Under the pieces are notes generated by a model. The model was not told where the DNA came from. It made no database searches and saw only the letters and a list, made by a program, of their open reading frames with translations. Made by a program: the position numbers and the translations under genes. Positions 1-7,460 of a DNA stretch of 64,000 nt are shown piece after piece (positions within the stretch are counted from its first letter, which is position 1; every line of letters begins with the position of its first letter). Source of the DNA: Collimonas humicola (GTDB lineage: Bacteria > Pseudomonadota > Gammaproteobacteria > Burkholderiales > Burkholderiaceae_D); NCBI RefSeq assembly GCF_018304945.1, contig NZ_JAGQEE010000001.1, positions 1,054,001-1,118,000 on the forward strand, given 5' to 3'.

Positions 1-1
1 T

Positions 2-49
2 ACCGGTCAAAACACAGTTCTGCAGATTGGATACGGATTCACCTGGTAG
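2..49 (+). CDS. C-terminal end of an outer-membrane beta-barrel type protein (partial)
   Basis: An open frame enters from the left edge and stops at TAG 47-49. The last residues read QIGYGFTW, alternating polar and apolar and ending in an aromatic residue, which is the usual C-terminal signature of outer-membrane beta-barrels read by the Bam machinery. Only 15 codons are visible, so the family cannot be named. A chance open frame is the alternative. Confidence 0.35.
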   Translation, partial: TGQNTVLQIGYGFTW

Positions 50-279
50 ATTTTACCGGCAGACATTACATTAGTGTGCTGCTGCGGCAATTCTCAATTT
101 TCGTGCCTAGAAAGATCTCGATAGACGTCCAGCGTTAGAAGAGGAGTGAATCAAATTCGCTTCAACAGAGGGGAAAATAAATGCTGCCATTGTGTTGTCA
201 TTCAGGAGTCTAAACCGCCCCAAAGTAGCCCAATTAATGACAGCGTTATATTTTTAAGCTTCGATTTAAGACGATATAT
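50..279. other. Intergenic stretch without a supported gene
   Basis: Between the barrel tail and the tRNA remnant I see no supported gene. A short open frame starts at 146 but runs across the tRNA-like remnant, has no convincing ribosome binding site and resembles nothing I know. The stretch is AT-rich compared with the core genome to the right. Confidence 0.4.
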
Positions 280-310
280 TGGTGAAGGCAGCGGGAATCG
301 AACCCGCGGC
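280..310 (-). pseudogene. tRNA 3'-end remnant (T-arm, acceptor strand, CCA)
   Basis: On the minus strand there is a perfect T-arm (GCGGG, loop TTCGATT, CCCGC at 291-307) followed by a 7-nt acceptor strand TGCCTTC, an A, and an encoded CCA at 280-282. The sequence upstream does not form an anticodon or D arm, so only the 3' part of a tRNA is present. Isolated tRNA 3' ends are classic leftovers of integrase-mediated insertion at tRNA genes. The parent tRNA cannot be identified; the required 5' acceptor strand would be GAAGGCA or a G-U variant. Confidence 0.6.
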
Positions 311-409
311 CCTCTTATACCGTTTGCGTACACCTAAGGTCAATTCAGAAAATCGGTCGTTTAATGGGTGACCTGACATTTGATATCAGATTAAGTGGGC
401 ACTACTCAA

Positions 410-540
410 CTAAGTAAATAATGGATAGCTGCCATCGTCCGTTGCCGCCTTCGCGCGAAAATCCGCAATCATCGAACGGCGCTCTACAGCTGCTGAATCA
501 CCATCAATTGGAAGACACTTTCGACCGTTCGCAACTGGTC
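410..540 (-). pseudogene. Truncated C-terminal fragment related to the 7689-8408 gene
   Basis: The minus strand encodes VERRSMIADFRAKAATDDGS followed by YPLFT and a TAG at 410-412. This is nearly the same as the C-terminus of the protein at 7689-8408 (VERRSMIAEFCVKAATDDGS, YPLFV). Upstream of the shared part the frame stays open for a while but matches nothing I recognise, and I see no start or helix-turn-helix part. It is probably the tail of a phage-type regulator whose front has been lost. Confidence 0.6.
417..488. repeat. Direct repeat copy A (about 72 bp)
   Basis: Begins AATAATGGATAGCT and aligns without gaps to 7708-7780 in the same orientation, with roughly 80% identity by eye. Differences fall largely at third codon positions of the shared reading frame, so both copies derive from a coding sequence. 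The two copies bracket the small-gene accessory block. Confidence 0.7.
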
Positions 541-712
541 GATTACAGCCACGGACGATAGGCAGCTTGCGACCCGTTTCAGCCGTACGATGCCGGACCT
601 GTTGAATGACGGTCTAGGAGGTCAATCAGACACCCAAAGGACGGCGGTGTGGCTGTTCTAACTGACGGTCTCGGCCCCGGCAGGAGAACACGACAGGACA
701 TCCAGAAGGCGT
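541..712. other. Intergenic stretch without a supported gene
   Basis: Nothing recognisable between the gene fragment and the end of the regulator gene at 713. Short open frames on both strands (579-788, 649-876) overlap the regulator and look like shadows. Confidence 0.4.
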
Positions 713-1558
713 TCAGCGTTCCGTTGAATGCGTTGCAAGCAGTTGCTGATGACGTGCTTCGGTTGCATCGTCGGCAGGGAACATGCATTCCAGGCGTAGC
801 TCCTGCGCAGCAATATTTTGCGGTGTTCCAACGCTCGTTACCATCGAAAAATAACGAAGAACCACACCCTCGCTGATAAAACCAAGCGGAATAACCGGCA
901 TCGCGGGCGCCACGGACGGCGCATGATACGTCTTCCAGTCGCGCGGCACGTCGGGATACGCAAGCAGTTCATCGAGCAGACCTTTGGTGCGATCATCAAT
1001 CACGTGGCCGACCGATTCGCGATACACCCGTTGCAGCAGGCTTCGCGAGACGTTGTCCCAATCGGCTACAAACGGGCGCATCCCCTTCGGATCGAAGATC
1101 AGATGCAGCATGTTGCGTGGACCTTCGCGCAAGGCCATGTCGATGAAACAGTTGAAAAAGCGCGGTGCTGCGTCGTTGGTCATCAGCACGTTCCAGTGGC
1201 GATCCATCACGATCGCCGGAAACGGTTCGTGCTGGCGAACGACACGTTCGAGCGCGCGAACGACACTGTGCATCTCCTGTGCGTTCCACGGCGCCTCCGA
1301 ATACACGGGTGCGTAGCCAGCGGCGAGCAGCAATACATTACGCTCACGCAGCGGCACATCAAGCGTCTGCGCGAGGGTCAATAGCGTGTCCCGACCCGGC
1401 ACGCTGCGTCCGCTTTCAATGAAGCTGATCTGGCGCTGCGAGACCCCGGCCTCGAGCGACAGATCGAGTTGACTCACGCCACGCACGTCTCGCCAATAGC
1501 GCAACAAACTACCAAGTTCACTCGGCGGAATTTTCGGGTCGGGACTAGTGACGTTCAT
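713..1558 (-). CDS. XRE-family regulator with MmyB-like ligand-binding domain
   Basis: 281 residues. Residues about 14-70 form a helix-turn-helix (LSLEAGVSQRQISFIESGR with the typical RDTLLTLAQTLDVPLRERN after it). Residues about 105-265 match the MmyB-type domain (WNVLMTNDAAPRFF, DWDNVSRSLLQRVYRE), a PAS-like pocket reported to bind fatty-acid-like ligands in relatives. It lies 37 bp downstream of the AhpD-like gene on the same strand, so the two are probably co-transcribed and the regulator likely controls that promoter. In many genomes MmyB-type regulators sit next to the oxidoreductase or decarboxylase-like gene they control. The natural ligand is unknown. Confidence 0.85.
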   Translation of the reverse strand: MNVTSPDPKIPPSELGSLLRYWRDVRGVSQLDLSLEAGVSQRQISFIESGRSVPGRDTLLTLAQTLDVPLRERNVLLLAAGYAPVYSEAPWNAQEMHSVVRALERVVRQHEPFPAIVMDRHWNVLMTNDAAPRFFNCFIDMALREGPRNMLHLIFDPKGMRPFVADWDNVSRSLLQRVYRESVGHVIDDRTKGLLDELLAYPDVPRDWKTYHAPSVAPAMPVIPLGFISEGVVLRYFSMVTSVGTPQNIAAQELRLECMFPADDATEARHQQLLATHSTER

Positions 1559-1595
1559 CGGATTTCCCTATTCGAGACGGCTGATTATAGCGGAC

Positions 1596-2153
1596 TCAGG
1601 CGGCGGGCGAATGCCAGGCAAATTCCTCGAACGTCGCTTCGAGTGCCGGCTGTGTAACGCTACCGGTGTAGTTCGTAATAGTAGATGCTGCAACCACCGC
1701 AATGACCTCAAGTATCTGCTCGGAGCTGAACCCAGCTTCGAGGAAGCGTCTCTGGTCCGATTCAGCAAGGCGGCCGCGCTTTTCGATCAGCGTACGCGCC
1801 AGCGTTGACAGCGCGGCGAGTCTGGCGTCACCAGGCAGGCCGCCGTGGCGGATTGCGTCAACATCAGCGGGACGCACGCCCTCCTTCAGCGCAAGCGCAG
1901 TGTGAAACGCGACCGGCCACTGACTGGCGTTTGTGATGGCGTTGGTCAGCAACACCGTCTGGATCTGCTGCTCCGTCAGGCTGCTCGCATGCACGCGCTC
2001 GAACAGGCCGATGAAACCGTTGATTAGCACCGGTGAAGCGGCCATCGTGGCCGCGATGTTAGGGATCAGGCCGAACGCCTGTTGCAGTTGCTGGAGCACG
2101 GGCTTCGATTGCTCGGGCGCGGATTCGATCGTGTGAACGGGATAGCTGGGCAT
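1596..2153 (-). CDS. AhpD/carboxymuconolactone-decarboxylase-fold protein lacking the cysteine pair
   Basis: 185 residues from the ATG at 2153, chosen because AAGGAGATACC directly precedes it; the longer frame to 2231 has no such site. The fold is recognised by the all-helical pattern and the region around residues 60-90 (EQQIQTVLLTNAITNASQWP then VAFHTALALKEGV). In AhpD-type peroxidase proteins this segment carries a Cys-x-x-Cys and a following His. Here the His (about 84) is kept but the cysteine positions are Ser77 and Pro80. Redox chemistry of the AhpD kind is therefore unlikely, and the substrate cannot be inferred. It leads the operon with the MmyB-type regulator. Confidence 0.75.
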   Translation of the reverse strand: MPSYPVHTIESAPEQSKPVLQQLQQAFGLIPNIAATMAASPVLINGFIGLFERVHASSLTEQQIQTVLLTNAITNASQWPVAFHTALALKEGVRPADVDAIRHGGLPGDARLAALSTLARTLIEKRGRLAESDQRRFLEAGFSSEQILEVIAVVAASTITNYTGSVTQPALEATFEEFAWHSPAA

Positions 2154-2172
2154 GGTATCTCCTTGACGGTGA

Positions 2173-2193
2173 GCGCCACCGAATTGGTGGCGC
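2173..2193 (-). promoter_or_regulatory. Hairpin in the leader of the AhpD-like operon
   Basis: Perfect 8-bp inverted repeat GCGCCACC / GGTGGCGC with a 5-nt loop, between the predicted transcription start (about 2196) and the ribosome binding site of the gene at 2153. It could stabilise the mRNA 5' end or serve as a protein site. No T-tract follows, so it is not a terminator. Confidence 0.5.
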
Positions 2194-2202
2194 GACAGCC
2201 AA

Positions 2203-2231
2203 AGAATAGAGGCGGCTGCGCTGTACGGCAA
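2203..2231 (-). promoter_or_regulatory. Predicted sigma-70 promoter of the AhpD-like/MmyB operon
   Basis: Minus strand TTGCCG (2226-2231) and TATTCT (2203-2208) separated by exactly 17 bp, giving a start near 2196 about 43 nt before the ATG at 2153. The palindrome at 2230-2248 touches the -35 element. Confidence 0.45.
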
Positions 2232-2248
2232 TTACATCGAATGTAATT
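2230..2248. promoter_or_regulatory. Palindromic operator candidate
   Basis: AATTACAT-CGA-ATGTAATT is a perfect 8+8 inverted repeat around a 3-bp centre, abutting the -35 box of the AhpD-like operon. It is the best candidate binding site for the MmyB-type regulator encoded downstream (autoregulation). The rest of 2249-2486 shows no supported gene. Confidence 0.5.
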
Positions 2249-2486
2249 ACCCTGCAGCGCGAGGCTCAGTTGGAAAAGTATGGATTCGACCTGCACACGG
2301 CTCATTGACGCGGACCCGGCATCCGGCGCTGCTTCACCCATCTCTATCGTGAGTTTCAGGACCAATCGAACAGCAGGTGTCGCACGTAAACCGGACGTAA
2401 ATTCGAGCGTGGGAGGAGTCGCATCAGCGGCCGGAGATGGCCGATTACGGACTGCTGCGATGGATATTTTTCTCTAACGGATAAGG

Positions 2487-2993
2487 CTACGATTGACACT
2501 TAGCGTTCTCATTGTTTTTTACTTCTACATAGCCAGGCGAAACGCTGTACATCGCTAAAGAGGCTTTCCCATGGTGGACAGTCCACGCCATCATCTCCGT
2601 TGCCTGTCCCTTTTCATATTCGGCAAGATAAACGAAACGAACCTGATTTGGAAAGCATGATGCTGCAACCTGTCTTGCAGTCTTCAATGCGCCAAACGCG
2701 TTGATACTGCTCTGAGCTGCGTCCACGAAATTCTTTTGTGAGACATTTCGTTGCATCTCCTCTGACCCCAGCTGGTACAAGCCAAGGAAATTTCCCTCAG
2801 CGTAAAGACGCCGAAACTCCACAACACCAGCTTCTGCGGCTTGTCTATCCTTGGCAAAATGCCCGAACTCGACATCGCAGCCAGAAAACAATAATGTGGA
2901 TAGCGTTAGCGCGAGTATTTTTTTAATATTTACCTTTTTACCCCAGCGCTGACCCAAGTCTATAAACGGCTGCGGAGCAGATATCTTGAACAT
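2487..2993 (-). CDS. Small lipoprotein of unknown function
   Basis: About 168 residues from the ATG at 2993, which has AGGAG about 9 nt upstream; an in-frame ATG at 3020 is possible. A lipobox LLFSGC follows a hydrophobic segment (LALTLSTLLF), so the mature protein should be an N-acylated cysteine lipoprotein. The signal would have an unusually long n-region of about 25 residues unless translation begins at the ATT codon before KKIL, which has AAGG just upstream. The mature part is helical and ends in an ALKTARQ / CFPNQVRFVYLAEYEKGQ region followed by an acidic-basic tail, reminiscent of small DUF4019-like periplasmic proteins, but I do not claim that family. It is in the AT-rich accessory block with no operon partner. 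Confidence 0.6.
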   Translation of the reverse strand: MFKISAPQPFIDLGQRWGKKVNIKKILALTLSTLLFSGCDVEFGHFAKDRQAAEAGVVEFRRLYAEGNFLGLYQLGSEEMQRNVSQKNFVDAAQSSINAFGALKTARQVAASCFPNQVRFVYLAEYEKGQATEMMAWTVHHGKASLAMYSVSPGYVEVKNNENAKCQS

Positions 2994-3169
2994 TTCCGAC
3001 TCTCTCCTAGATGGCCACATAACTATTCCCTCTATCTGCGTGTTTTTATTGCGTGTCTGCTTCTAGCCGTTTTGAGCTTGTCGCAAAAAGCTCAAATCGC
3101 CCCGTTTCGGGCAATCGCACTTCCGCAAAACAGCCATTTACTCGCTGTAGTACAGCCCAGAGATTGCTA

Positions 3170-3595
3170 TTAGTGCCGCTTGGGGTTCCATGCTTTGTGT
3201 ACGAATTCAAGGCGGTTGCCGTCGAAGTCGGAGACATTGGCGGCATAGTAGCCGGGGGCAAAGTGGGTGCGATCTGCTGGCTTCCCCTCGTCGGTGCCAC
3301 CGGCTTTGATTGCAGCTGCGTAGGCGACGTCGACCAGTTCATTGGTGTCGCAGACAATCCCGAGGTACAGCCCGGTCTCGCCAGGCTTGCGTTGACGTAG
3401 CCAGATGCTTGACCCAACCGCCTTTCCCTTTCCGTACACATCGTCACCGATGCCGTAAAGATCAGGGACACCGTCGGGGCCCGAAGCGGATTCGTAGTTG
3501 CCGAATATGCTCCAACCGAGTGGCTTCAACGTTTCAGAGTAGAAGGCCAGTGACTTGTCGATGTCAGTGACAGAGATGTAGACATGGTCGATCAT
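3170..3595 (-). CDS. VOC-family (glyoxalase/bleomycin-resistance fold) protein
   Basis: 141 residues starting at the ATG at 3595 (MIDHVYISVTDIDKSLAFY), preceded by GGAAGG. The VOC pattern is complete: an N-terminal HVYISV strand with metal-ligand His, the DIDKSLAFY helix, and the C-terminal strand DFDGNRLEFVHKA with the conserved Glu. A single VOC module of this length normally dimerises around a divalent metal. Relatives include dioxygenases, lyases and antibiotic-binding proteins; substrate cannot be assigned. The extended frame to 3748 is low-complexity and lacks a start signal. Monocistronic in the accessory block. Confidence 0.85.
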   Translation of the reverse strand: MIDHVYISVTDIDKSLAFYSETLKPLGWSIFGNYESASGPDGVPDLYGIGDDVYGKGKAVGSSIWLRQRKPGETGLYLGIVCDTNELVDVAYAAAIKAGGTDEGKPADRTHFAPGYYAANVSDFDGNRLEFVHKAWNPKRH

Positions 3596-3816
3596 TTGAG
3601 TACCTTCCCTAGAGGTAATTAAGCGATAACTGGAATTGTAAGCGATATATACGGGCACGCCCATTGGCCGCATATGGGCGATTGCTGCCACTGGTGACAG
3701 GCTGCTTGCGACCCAAAGCGGAAGTTGGAGTTTACCGAAACCAGACATTCAGTTGTGATGGTAATCACGTACCTATCGTTGGTTTGCCATCACCCCGAAA
3801 ATTTGCGGTTCTTTTC

Positions 3817-4296
3817 TCATGGCGTTCTTAGTCGGAATCCTTTGGCACCGACAGGAATTGTGCAAGGCGAACTTGGATACGCAGATCCAATAAATTCCAA
3901 TTCGACACGAGCGTTCCGCTGATCGGGTGCGGAAACGATTGGTTGAGTGGCGCCCTTATGTTCAACCATGATAGCGCTTGAGGGGATTCCCTCAGCTTTC
4001 AGAATGTGGTCGATATACTGAGCTCGCTTCATTGAAAGCTCTTGAGTTTCTTGCTGATTTCCTTCGCTTGCTTCAGCATGACCGACGGCAATCACGACCT
4101 CTAATGGACAAAACTCGGATTTTCTTACTCTGTTGATAGTGTCAGTGAAACGTTGTAATTCGCTTGCAGATGGCGTTGTTGCCGTGCGTTCAAAATGAAC
4201 ATCTGCATTAAAGCGTCCCTCGACGTTCAAAGGAGATTCAGCTTGAGCAGACTCAAGCAATAACGCCGTAAATATGAAAGCAATTGGTGGTGTCAT
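3817..4296 (-). CDS. Small OmpA-like periplasmic protein
   Basis: 159 residues with a short N-terminal signal (hydrophobic AFIFTALLLESAQA). The remainder is an OmpA C-terminal-type domain: a strand, then LSMKRAQYIDHILKAEGIPS and DQRNARVELEF, equivalent to the NRRVEI segment that binds peptidoglycan in family members. No barrel or lipobox is present, so it is a stand-alone peptidoglycan-binding type protein. Cys residues near 63 and 147 could pair. It sits alone among small secreted proteins. Confidence 0.7.
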   Translation of the reverse strand: MTPPIAFIFTALLLESAQAESPLNVEGRFNADVHFERTATTPSASELQRFTDTINRVRKSEFCPLEVVIAVGHAEASEGNQQETQELSMKRAQYIDHILKAEGIPSSAIMVEHKGATQPIVSAPDQRNARVELEFIGSAYPSSPCTIPVGAKGFRLRTP

Positions 4297-4358
4297 TTTA
4301 TTAGTGCTTTAGTCCGTGAAATTGAATTCAATTGCATGAATGGATTTGCTGTAGGAGG

Positions 4359-4562
4359 CTAGGCCATGACAATTTCTTCCCAAGTACCACTGGAGGAAAA
4401 AGTTTTTTGAAATGTGGGAGTCATGCGTACAAGAAGCGATTCTTGGTATGAGTCTAGCTCGCCAATAGACTTCAATACGAATGAGTCAACAAGCTTAAGG
4501 AATGGCTTTCCAGCATAGCGGTCAACTGGCTGAGGTTTTTTGCCAAATCCGAAGATGCCCAT
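4359..4562 (-). CDS. Small hypothetical protein (67 aa)
   Basis: 67 residues beginning MGIFGFGKKPQPVDRY, a typical glycine/lysine-rich start of small cytosolic proteins, followed by a predicted amphipathic helix (PFLKLVDSFVLKSIGELDSY). No signal or membrane segment. I do not recognise a family. It lies 62 nt downstream of the OmpA-like gene's stop in genome order but is transcribed in the same direction ahead of it, so it could share a transcript with 3817-4296. Confidence 0.5.
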   Translation of the reverse strand: MGIFGFGKKPQPVDRYAGKPFLKLVDSFVLKSIGELDSYQESLLVRMTPTFQKTFSSSGTWEEIVMA

Positions 4563-4668
4563 CTGTGAGTCCTAACGTGAAAGATACGAGTGCATCATTA
4601 ATGCTATTACCGTCTTCTCATGGCCGATTGTGGAACAAAAGAAAAATGTTCCCGTTACTGTGGGCCTT

Positions 4669-5340
4669 TTAGATACGATCACTTAAATCTTCAAGCTCAT
4701 CCCAAACCACTCCATCCGCAGCTATGGCCTGCATCCGCTCGGACCAGATGAAGCACGGCTTGCCCATACCCTTCAGGAACTGCAGTCTTTCCGGCCTCCG
4801 AGATAAGCCGAGATTTTCAACCGGAACGACTGAACCCACTCCCAGCCTGCGTGCATACCCAAGCTCTGCCAGCGCATCAACCACTTCTTCCATGCCGCGT
4901 TGTGGGCAGAAGGGTGTATCGATGTGGAAATTCAAGCCATAATAATCTGTGCCGTAATTGGAAAAGTGGTAGCAAAAATAATGCAGCATATGCTGAAAGT
5001 CTGGACCTTCCTCTCGATGAGAAACAGCCACTTTGGCGACCTCCGTCACTTCATGTGCGAATGTGAAATAACAACCACTATCCGCCACCTCTTTCAACAC
5101 CTGTAGTTCGGTCAGAGATTGAGCAATATTTTCAAGATTGGATAGATGATGGTGATAAAAGACGAGTTGATGGACATCAAATTCACGTGCAACGAATTCG
5201 GCCACTGCTGTATCGTTCTCGGCGCAATTGTGCGCAGCTCGCGCCATCGCTAGAGAAAGTAGCCCATAAGCATGATCATCTTGCCGCATAGTTAACGTCA
5301 TCGGATTAAGTGTTGCTGGTAAATGGATTTGAAATACCAC
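4669..5340 (-). CDS. Hypothetical cytosolic protein (about 223 aa)
   Basis: Starts at a GTG (5338-5340) with AGGGA upstream; internal ATGs (MTLTMRQDDHAYG) are possible alternatives. No signal peptide or membrane segment. The sequence is rich in His, Tyr and Cys in the middle (FYHHHLSNLENIAQSL, HYFCYHFSNYGTDYYG) and ends with a region predicted as mixed alpha/beta (VDALAELGYARRLGVGS). The spacing of His residues could suit metal binding but there is no known motif. I do not recognise the family. It is a lone gene in the accessory block. Confidence 0.6.
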   Translation of the reverse strand: MVFQIHLPATLNPMTLTMRQDDHAYGLLSLAMARAAHNCAENDTAVAEFVAREFDVHQLVFYHHHLSNLENIAQSLTELQVLKEVADSGCYFTFAHEVTEVAKVAVSHREEGPDFQHMLHYFCYHFSNYGTDYYGLNFHIDTPFCPQRGMEEVVDALAELGYARRLGVGSVVPVENLGLSRRPERLQFLKGMGKPCFIWSERMQAIAADGVVWDELEDLSDRI

Positions 5341-5440
5341 TATTCAGTCCCTATGAAAAGGCATCAAAGCTAGAGAATCGACATCGTGGTAAAAAATCGT
5401 CATGGACGTTCCAGTGAAAAATTATAAAAATTTAATTCGC

Positions 5441-5490
5441 ATAGCCTTTAGACAGTCTGACCGGCCGCTTCTGGCCGATAGCAGCTTTAA
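5441..5490. repeat. Degenerate intergenic repeat, copy 1
   Basis: Contains CTGACCGGCCGCTTCTGGCC-GATAGCAGC, a GACCG...GGCCG-type short palindromic block. A related block is at 6811-6840 and a more diverged one at 6035-6085. All lie between genes of the accessory block. Confidence 0.35.
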
Positions 5491-5960
5491 GGTACACGAC
5501 GGCTCTCGATAGATTCGACAAAAAAATAGCCGGGATGAATGAACGGTGGTCTGTTTAAATTGTCGCCATACAGACGAATTCTGTCGCCCTGAGTTCCCAG
5601 TTCAGGTTTGTCATTCATTGACGCCAATGCTCCAGAAAAACACGAATCTTTACGCGAAACTGAGGCTTCGCCGTTCTGTCTTAAGTCGAATTTACCTTTG
5701 ATGACTTGTGCGTTAGCAAGAATCAAAACTTCCGGATTCTCGACATAACCGCACAGCGGGCCATATGGGCCAGTTTCACACTCTTTCTGACCTCCTGTGT
5801 GAGTGATGTCGACGACAGTCGCTTCAACAATCCATTCGGCAGCCTCTTTGCATTCTTGTAGATCCTTACAGCTAAAGTGAAAACACGGATGATGGGCTTC
5901 GGCGACTGGGGCGACGATCAAAAGCATAGTCACAACTAGCGAAAAAAATAACTGATTCAT
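5487..5960 (-). CDS. Secreted cysteine-containing protein of unknown function
   Basis: 157 residues with a clear signal peptide (MNQLFFSLVVTMLLIVAPVAEA, cleavage near AEA|HH). The mature part opens HHPCFHFSCKDLQECKEAAE and has further cysteines at ECETGPYGPLCGY and KDSCFSG, about six in all, suggesting disulphides in the periplasm or outside the cell. I do not recognise the family. Monocistronic. Confidence 0.6.
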   Translation of the reverse strand: MNQLFFSLVVTMLLIVAPVAEAHHPCFHFSCKDLQECKEAAEWIVEATVVDITHTGGQKECETGPYGPLCGYVENPEVLILANAQVIKGKFDLRQNGEASVSRKDSCFSGALASMNDKPELGTQGDRIRLYGDNLNRPPFIHPGYFFVESIESRRVP

Positions 5961-6108
5961 GCAGGTCTGATCCTTAGTTATATAGCGCTGCTGAGTGACC
6001 GTAATGGGACATCACGGCAACCGGCAGCTCCAGACCGATTTGAGCCGGTCGCGACAGCCTCAATTCGACCCGAAGCGGACATAGCTACTTCCTAATAACG
6101 GACACCCA

Positions 6109-6765
6109 TTAATTAACGCTCATATAAGTCAAACATGAATCATTGTTTTGTTTTGGCTCCGTAAATTTCATGATGATGGAATACCCACCTTTTTTGGTGA
6201 ATCCATAAGTCCCCACCCACAACTCTTGAGGAGTCCGTTGCAAGTTTGTTTCCAATTTCCAGCCTTGCTGAAGCACAGCAGCTATTATGTTTTTGTCTGA
6301 AACACACATTACTTTCGGTGCTGCCATAGGGTCAATCCCAACCAATGCATTATCAAAACTCAAGTGCATCAGCATCATTTGAAATGCCCACATGGGCTTT
6401 TTATCAATTTCTCTCAAGTGAATATACAAATCCCCTTCAATGGGAATCACTCCGTAGTCTATTCGCAAAAGTCCACCGTCAATAGACCGACGCTCTTTCC
6501 ATGGCCACGCAGAAACATCGAAAATATCATCAACAAAATTTGGATTAACCTCTTTTTCTGCGCCTGCCGTTATTTTTAACAGCCTCTCCTGCAAGGCGCC
6601 TCCCGTATTGGGAAATTTTGGAATCTTAATGAGAGCCGCCTTGAATTCTTCCAATTCTTGTTGGTTTGATGAAATTCCAGAATTATCTTTGGCGAACGAT
6701 GTATTGGCGCTCGCAAAAAAACTAAATATGGCTGCTACAGCCAAGAGCAATCCGATTTGTTTCAT
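6109..6765 (-). CDS. Secreted protein of unknown function (218 aa)
   Basis: N-terminal signal peptide (LLLAVAAIFSFFASANTSFA). The mature protein is about 195 residues, mixed alpha/beta, with a strand-rich second half (GGLLRIDYGVIPIEGDLYIH, WVGTYGFTKKGGYSIIMKF) and three cysteines. No lipobox, transmembrane segment or catalytic motif that I can name. The DNA is AT-rich compared with the flanks, suggesting transfer. Monocistronic. Confidence 0.6.
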   Translation of the reverse strand: MKQIGLLLAVAAIFSFFASANTSFAKDNSGISSNQQELEEFKAALIKIPKFPNTGGALQERLLKITAGAEKEVNPNFVDDIFDVSAWPWKERRSIDGGLLRIDYGVIPIEGDLYIHLREIDKKPMWAFQMMLMHLSFDNALVGIDPMAAPKVMCVSDKNIIAAVLQQGWKLETNLQRTPQELWVGTYGFTKKGGYSIIMKFTEPKQNNDSCLTYMSVN

Positions 6766-6898
6766 ATACCCAATTTCCCAGTGCTTAAACTAATAATTGA
6801 AGGTTACCCTCGACTGACCGTTCCTGGCCGGAAGCAGACCTTACAAAAACAACGACTATCTGCAGTGCGACCGCTAGAGTGTATCTACAATACTTCAG

Positions 6899-6981
6899 CT
6901 ACAACCTCGAAGCGGCAATGATTAGGAACGGCTCGATGCGCGAGCCCAGCTTGTCATAGCGGGTAACAATTGGTCCTGGTT
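6899..6981 (-). pseudogene. IS5-type transposase C-terminal remnant
   Basis: Minus strand reads VTRYDKLGSRIEPFLIIAAS followed by RL and a stop at 6899-6901. The motif R-Y-D-K-L followed by a hydrophobic helix is the conserved C-terminal end of IS5-group DDE transposases (typically TRYDKLA..FLA...LA..R). Only about 27 codons are left and no terminal inverted repeat is visible. It marks a former insertion in this block. Confidence 0.55.
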
Positions 6982-6998
6982 CAGTTACTCTGGCACTA

Positions 6999-7460
6999 TC
7001 ACACGATTTTTTTCAGCATCGTTATTTCGGCAGGCTGAAATCCGGCACGCTCATATAAAGTTCGGGCCACAACATTATGTGCAAAGACATTTAGCTCTAA
7101 TCGTGACAATTTCAATTCGCGCGCTATATTCTCTAACAATTCGAGCGCTTGTTTTGCGTAACCTTGACCACGAAATTTCGAATAAATCTCAAAGTCATAT
7201 ATGAATGCGACGGAGTCATCGATACCATACCAAACAATCCCAACCGGACCACCTTCTGTTTCAGAGATAATTCTTAGGATGTATTGACCTTCAGTTGCCA
7301 TGCCGTGTGGCAGCAATTGATGCACGCTATCTTCCCCCTTGGCGTATGCCACGGAATAAGAGCAACCACTACTTTGGACGATATCTTCCGCATACTGCTG
7401 AGTAGATCGAGTCATGTAATCTCTAAAGTCATCAGGTGCCAAAGGTTCAAGACGTAGCAT
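6999..7460 (-). CDS. GNAT-family N-acetyltransferase
   Basis: 153 residues from ATG 7460 (MLRLEPLAPDDFRDYM, the normal start of the fold); a TTG at 7526 would add 22 residues and neither has a strong ribosome binding site. The acetyl-CoA signature is clear: IYDFEIYSKFRGQGYAKQAL (R-x-x-G-x-A) followed by AHNVVARTLYERAGFQPAEI. Function is transfer of an acetyl group from acetyl-CoA to an unknown amine substrate in the cytoplasm. Monocistronic in the accessory block. Confidence 0.8.
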   Translation of the reverse strand: MLRLEPLAPDDFRDYMTRSTQQYAEDIVQSSGCSYSVAYAKGEDSVHQLLPHGMATEGQYILRIISETEGGPVGIVWYGIDDSVAFIYDFEIYSKFRGQGYAKQALELLENIARELKLSRLELNVFAHNVVARTLYERAGFQPAEITMLKKIV

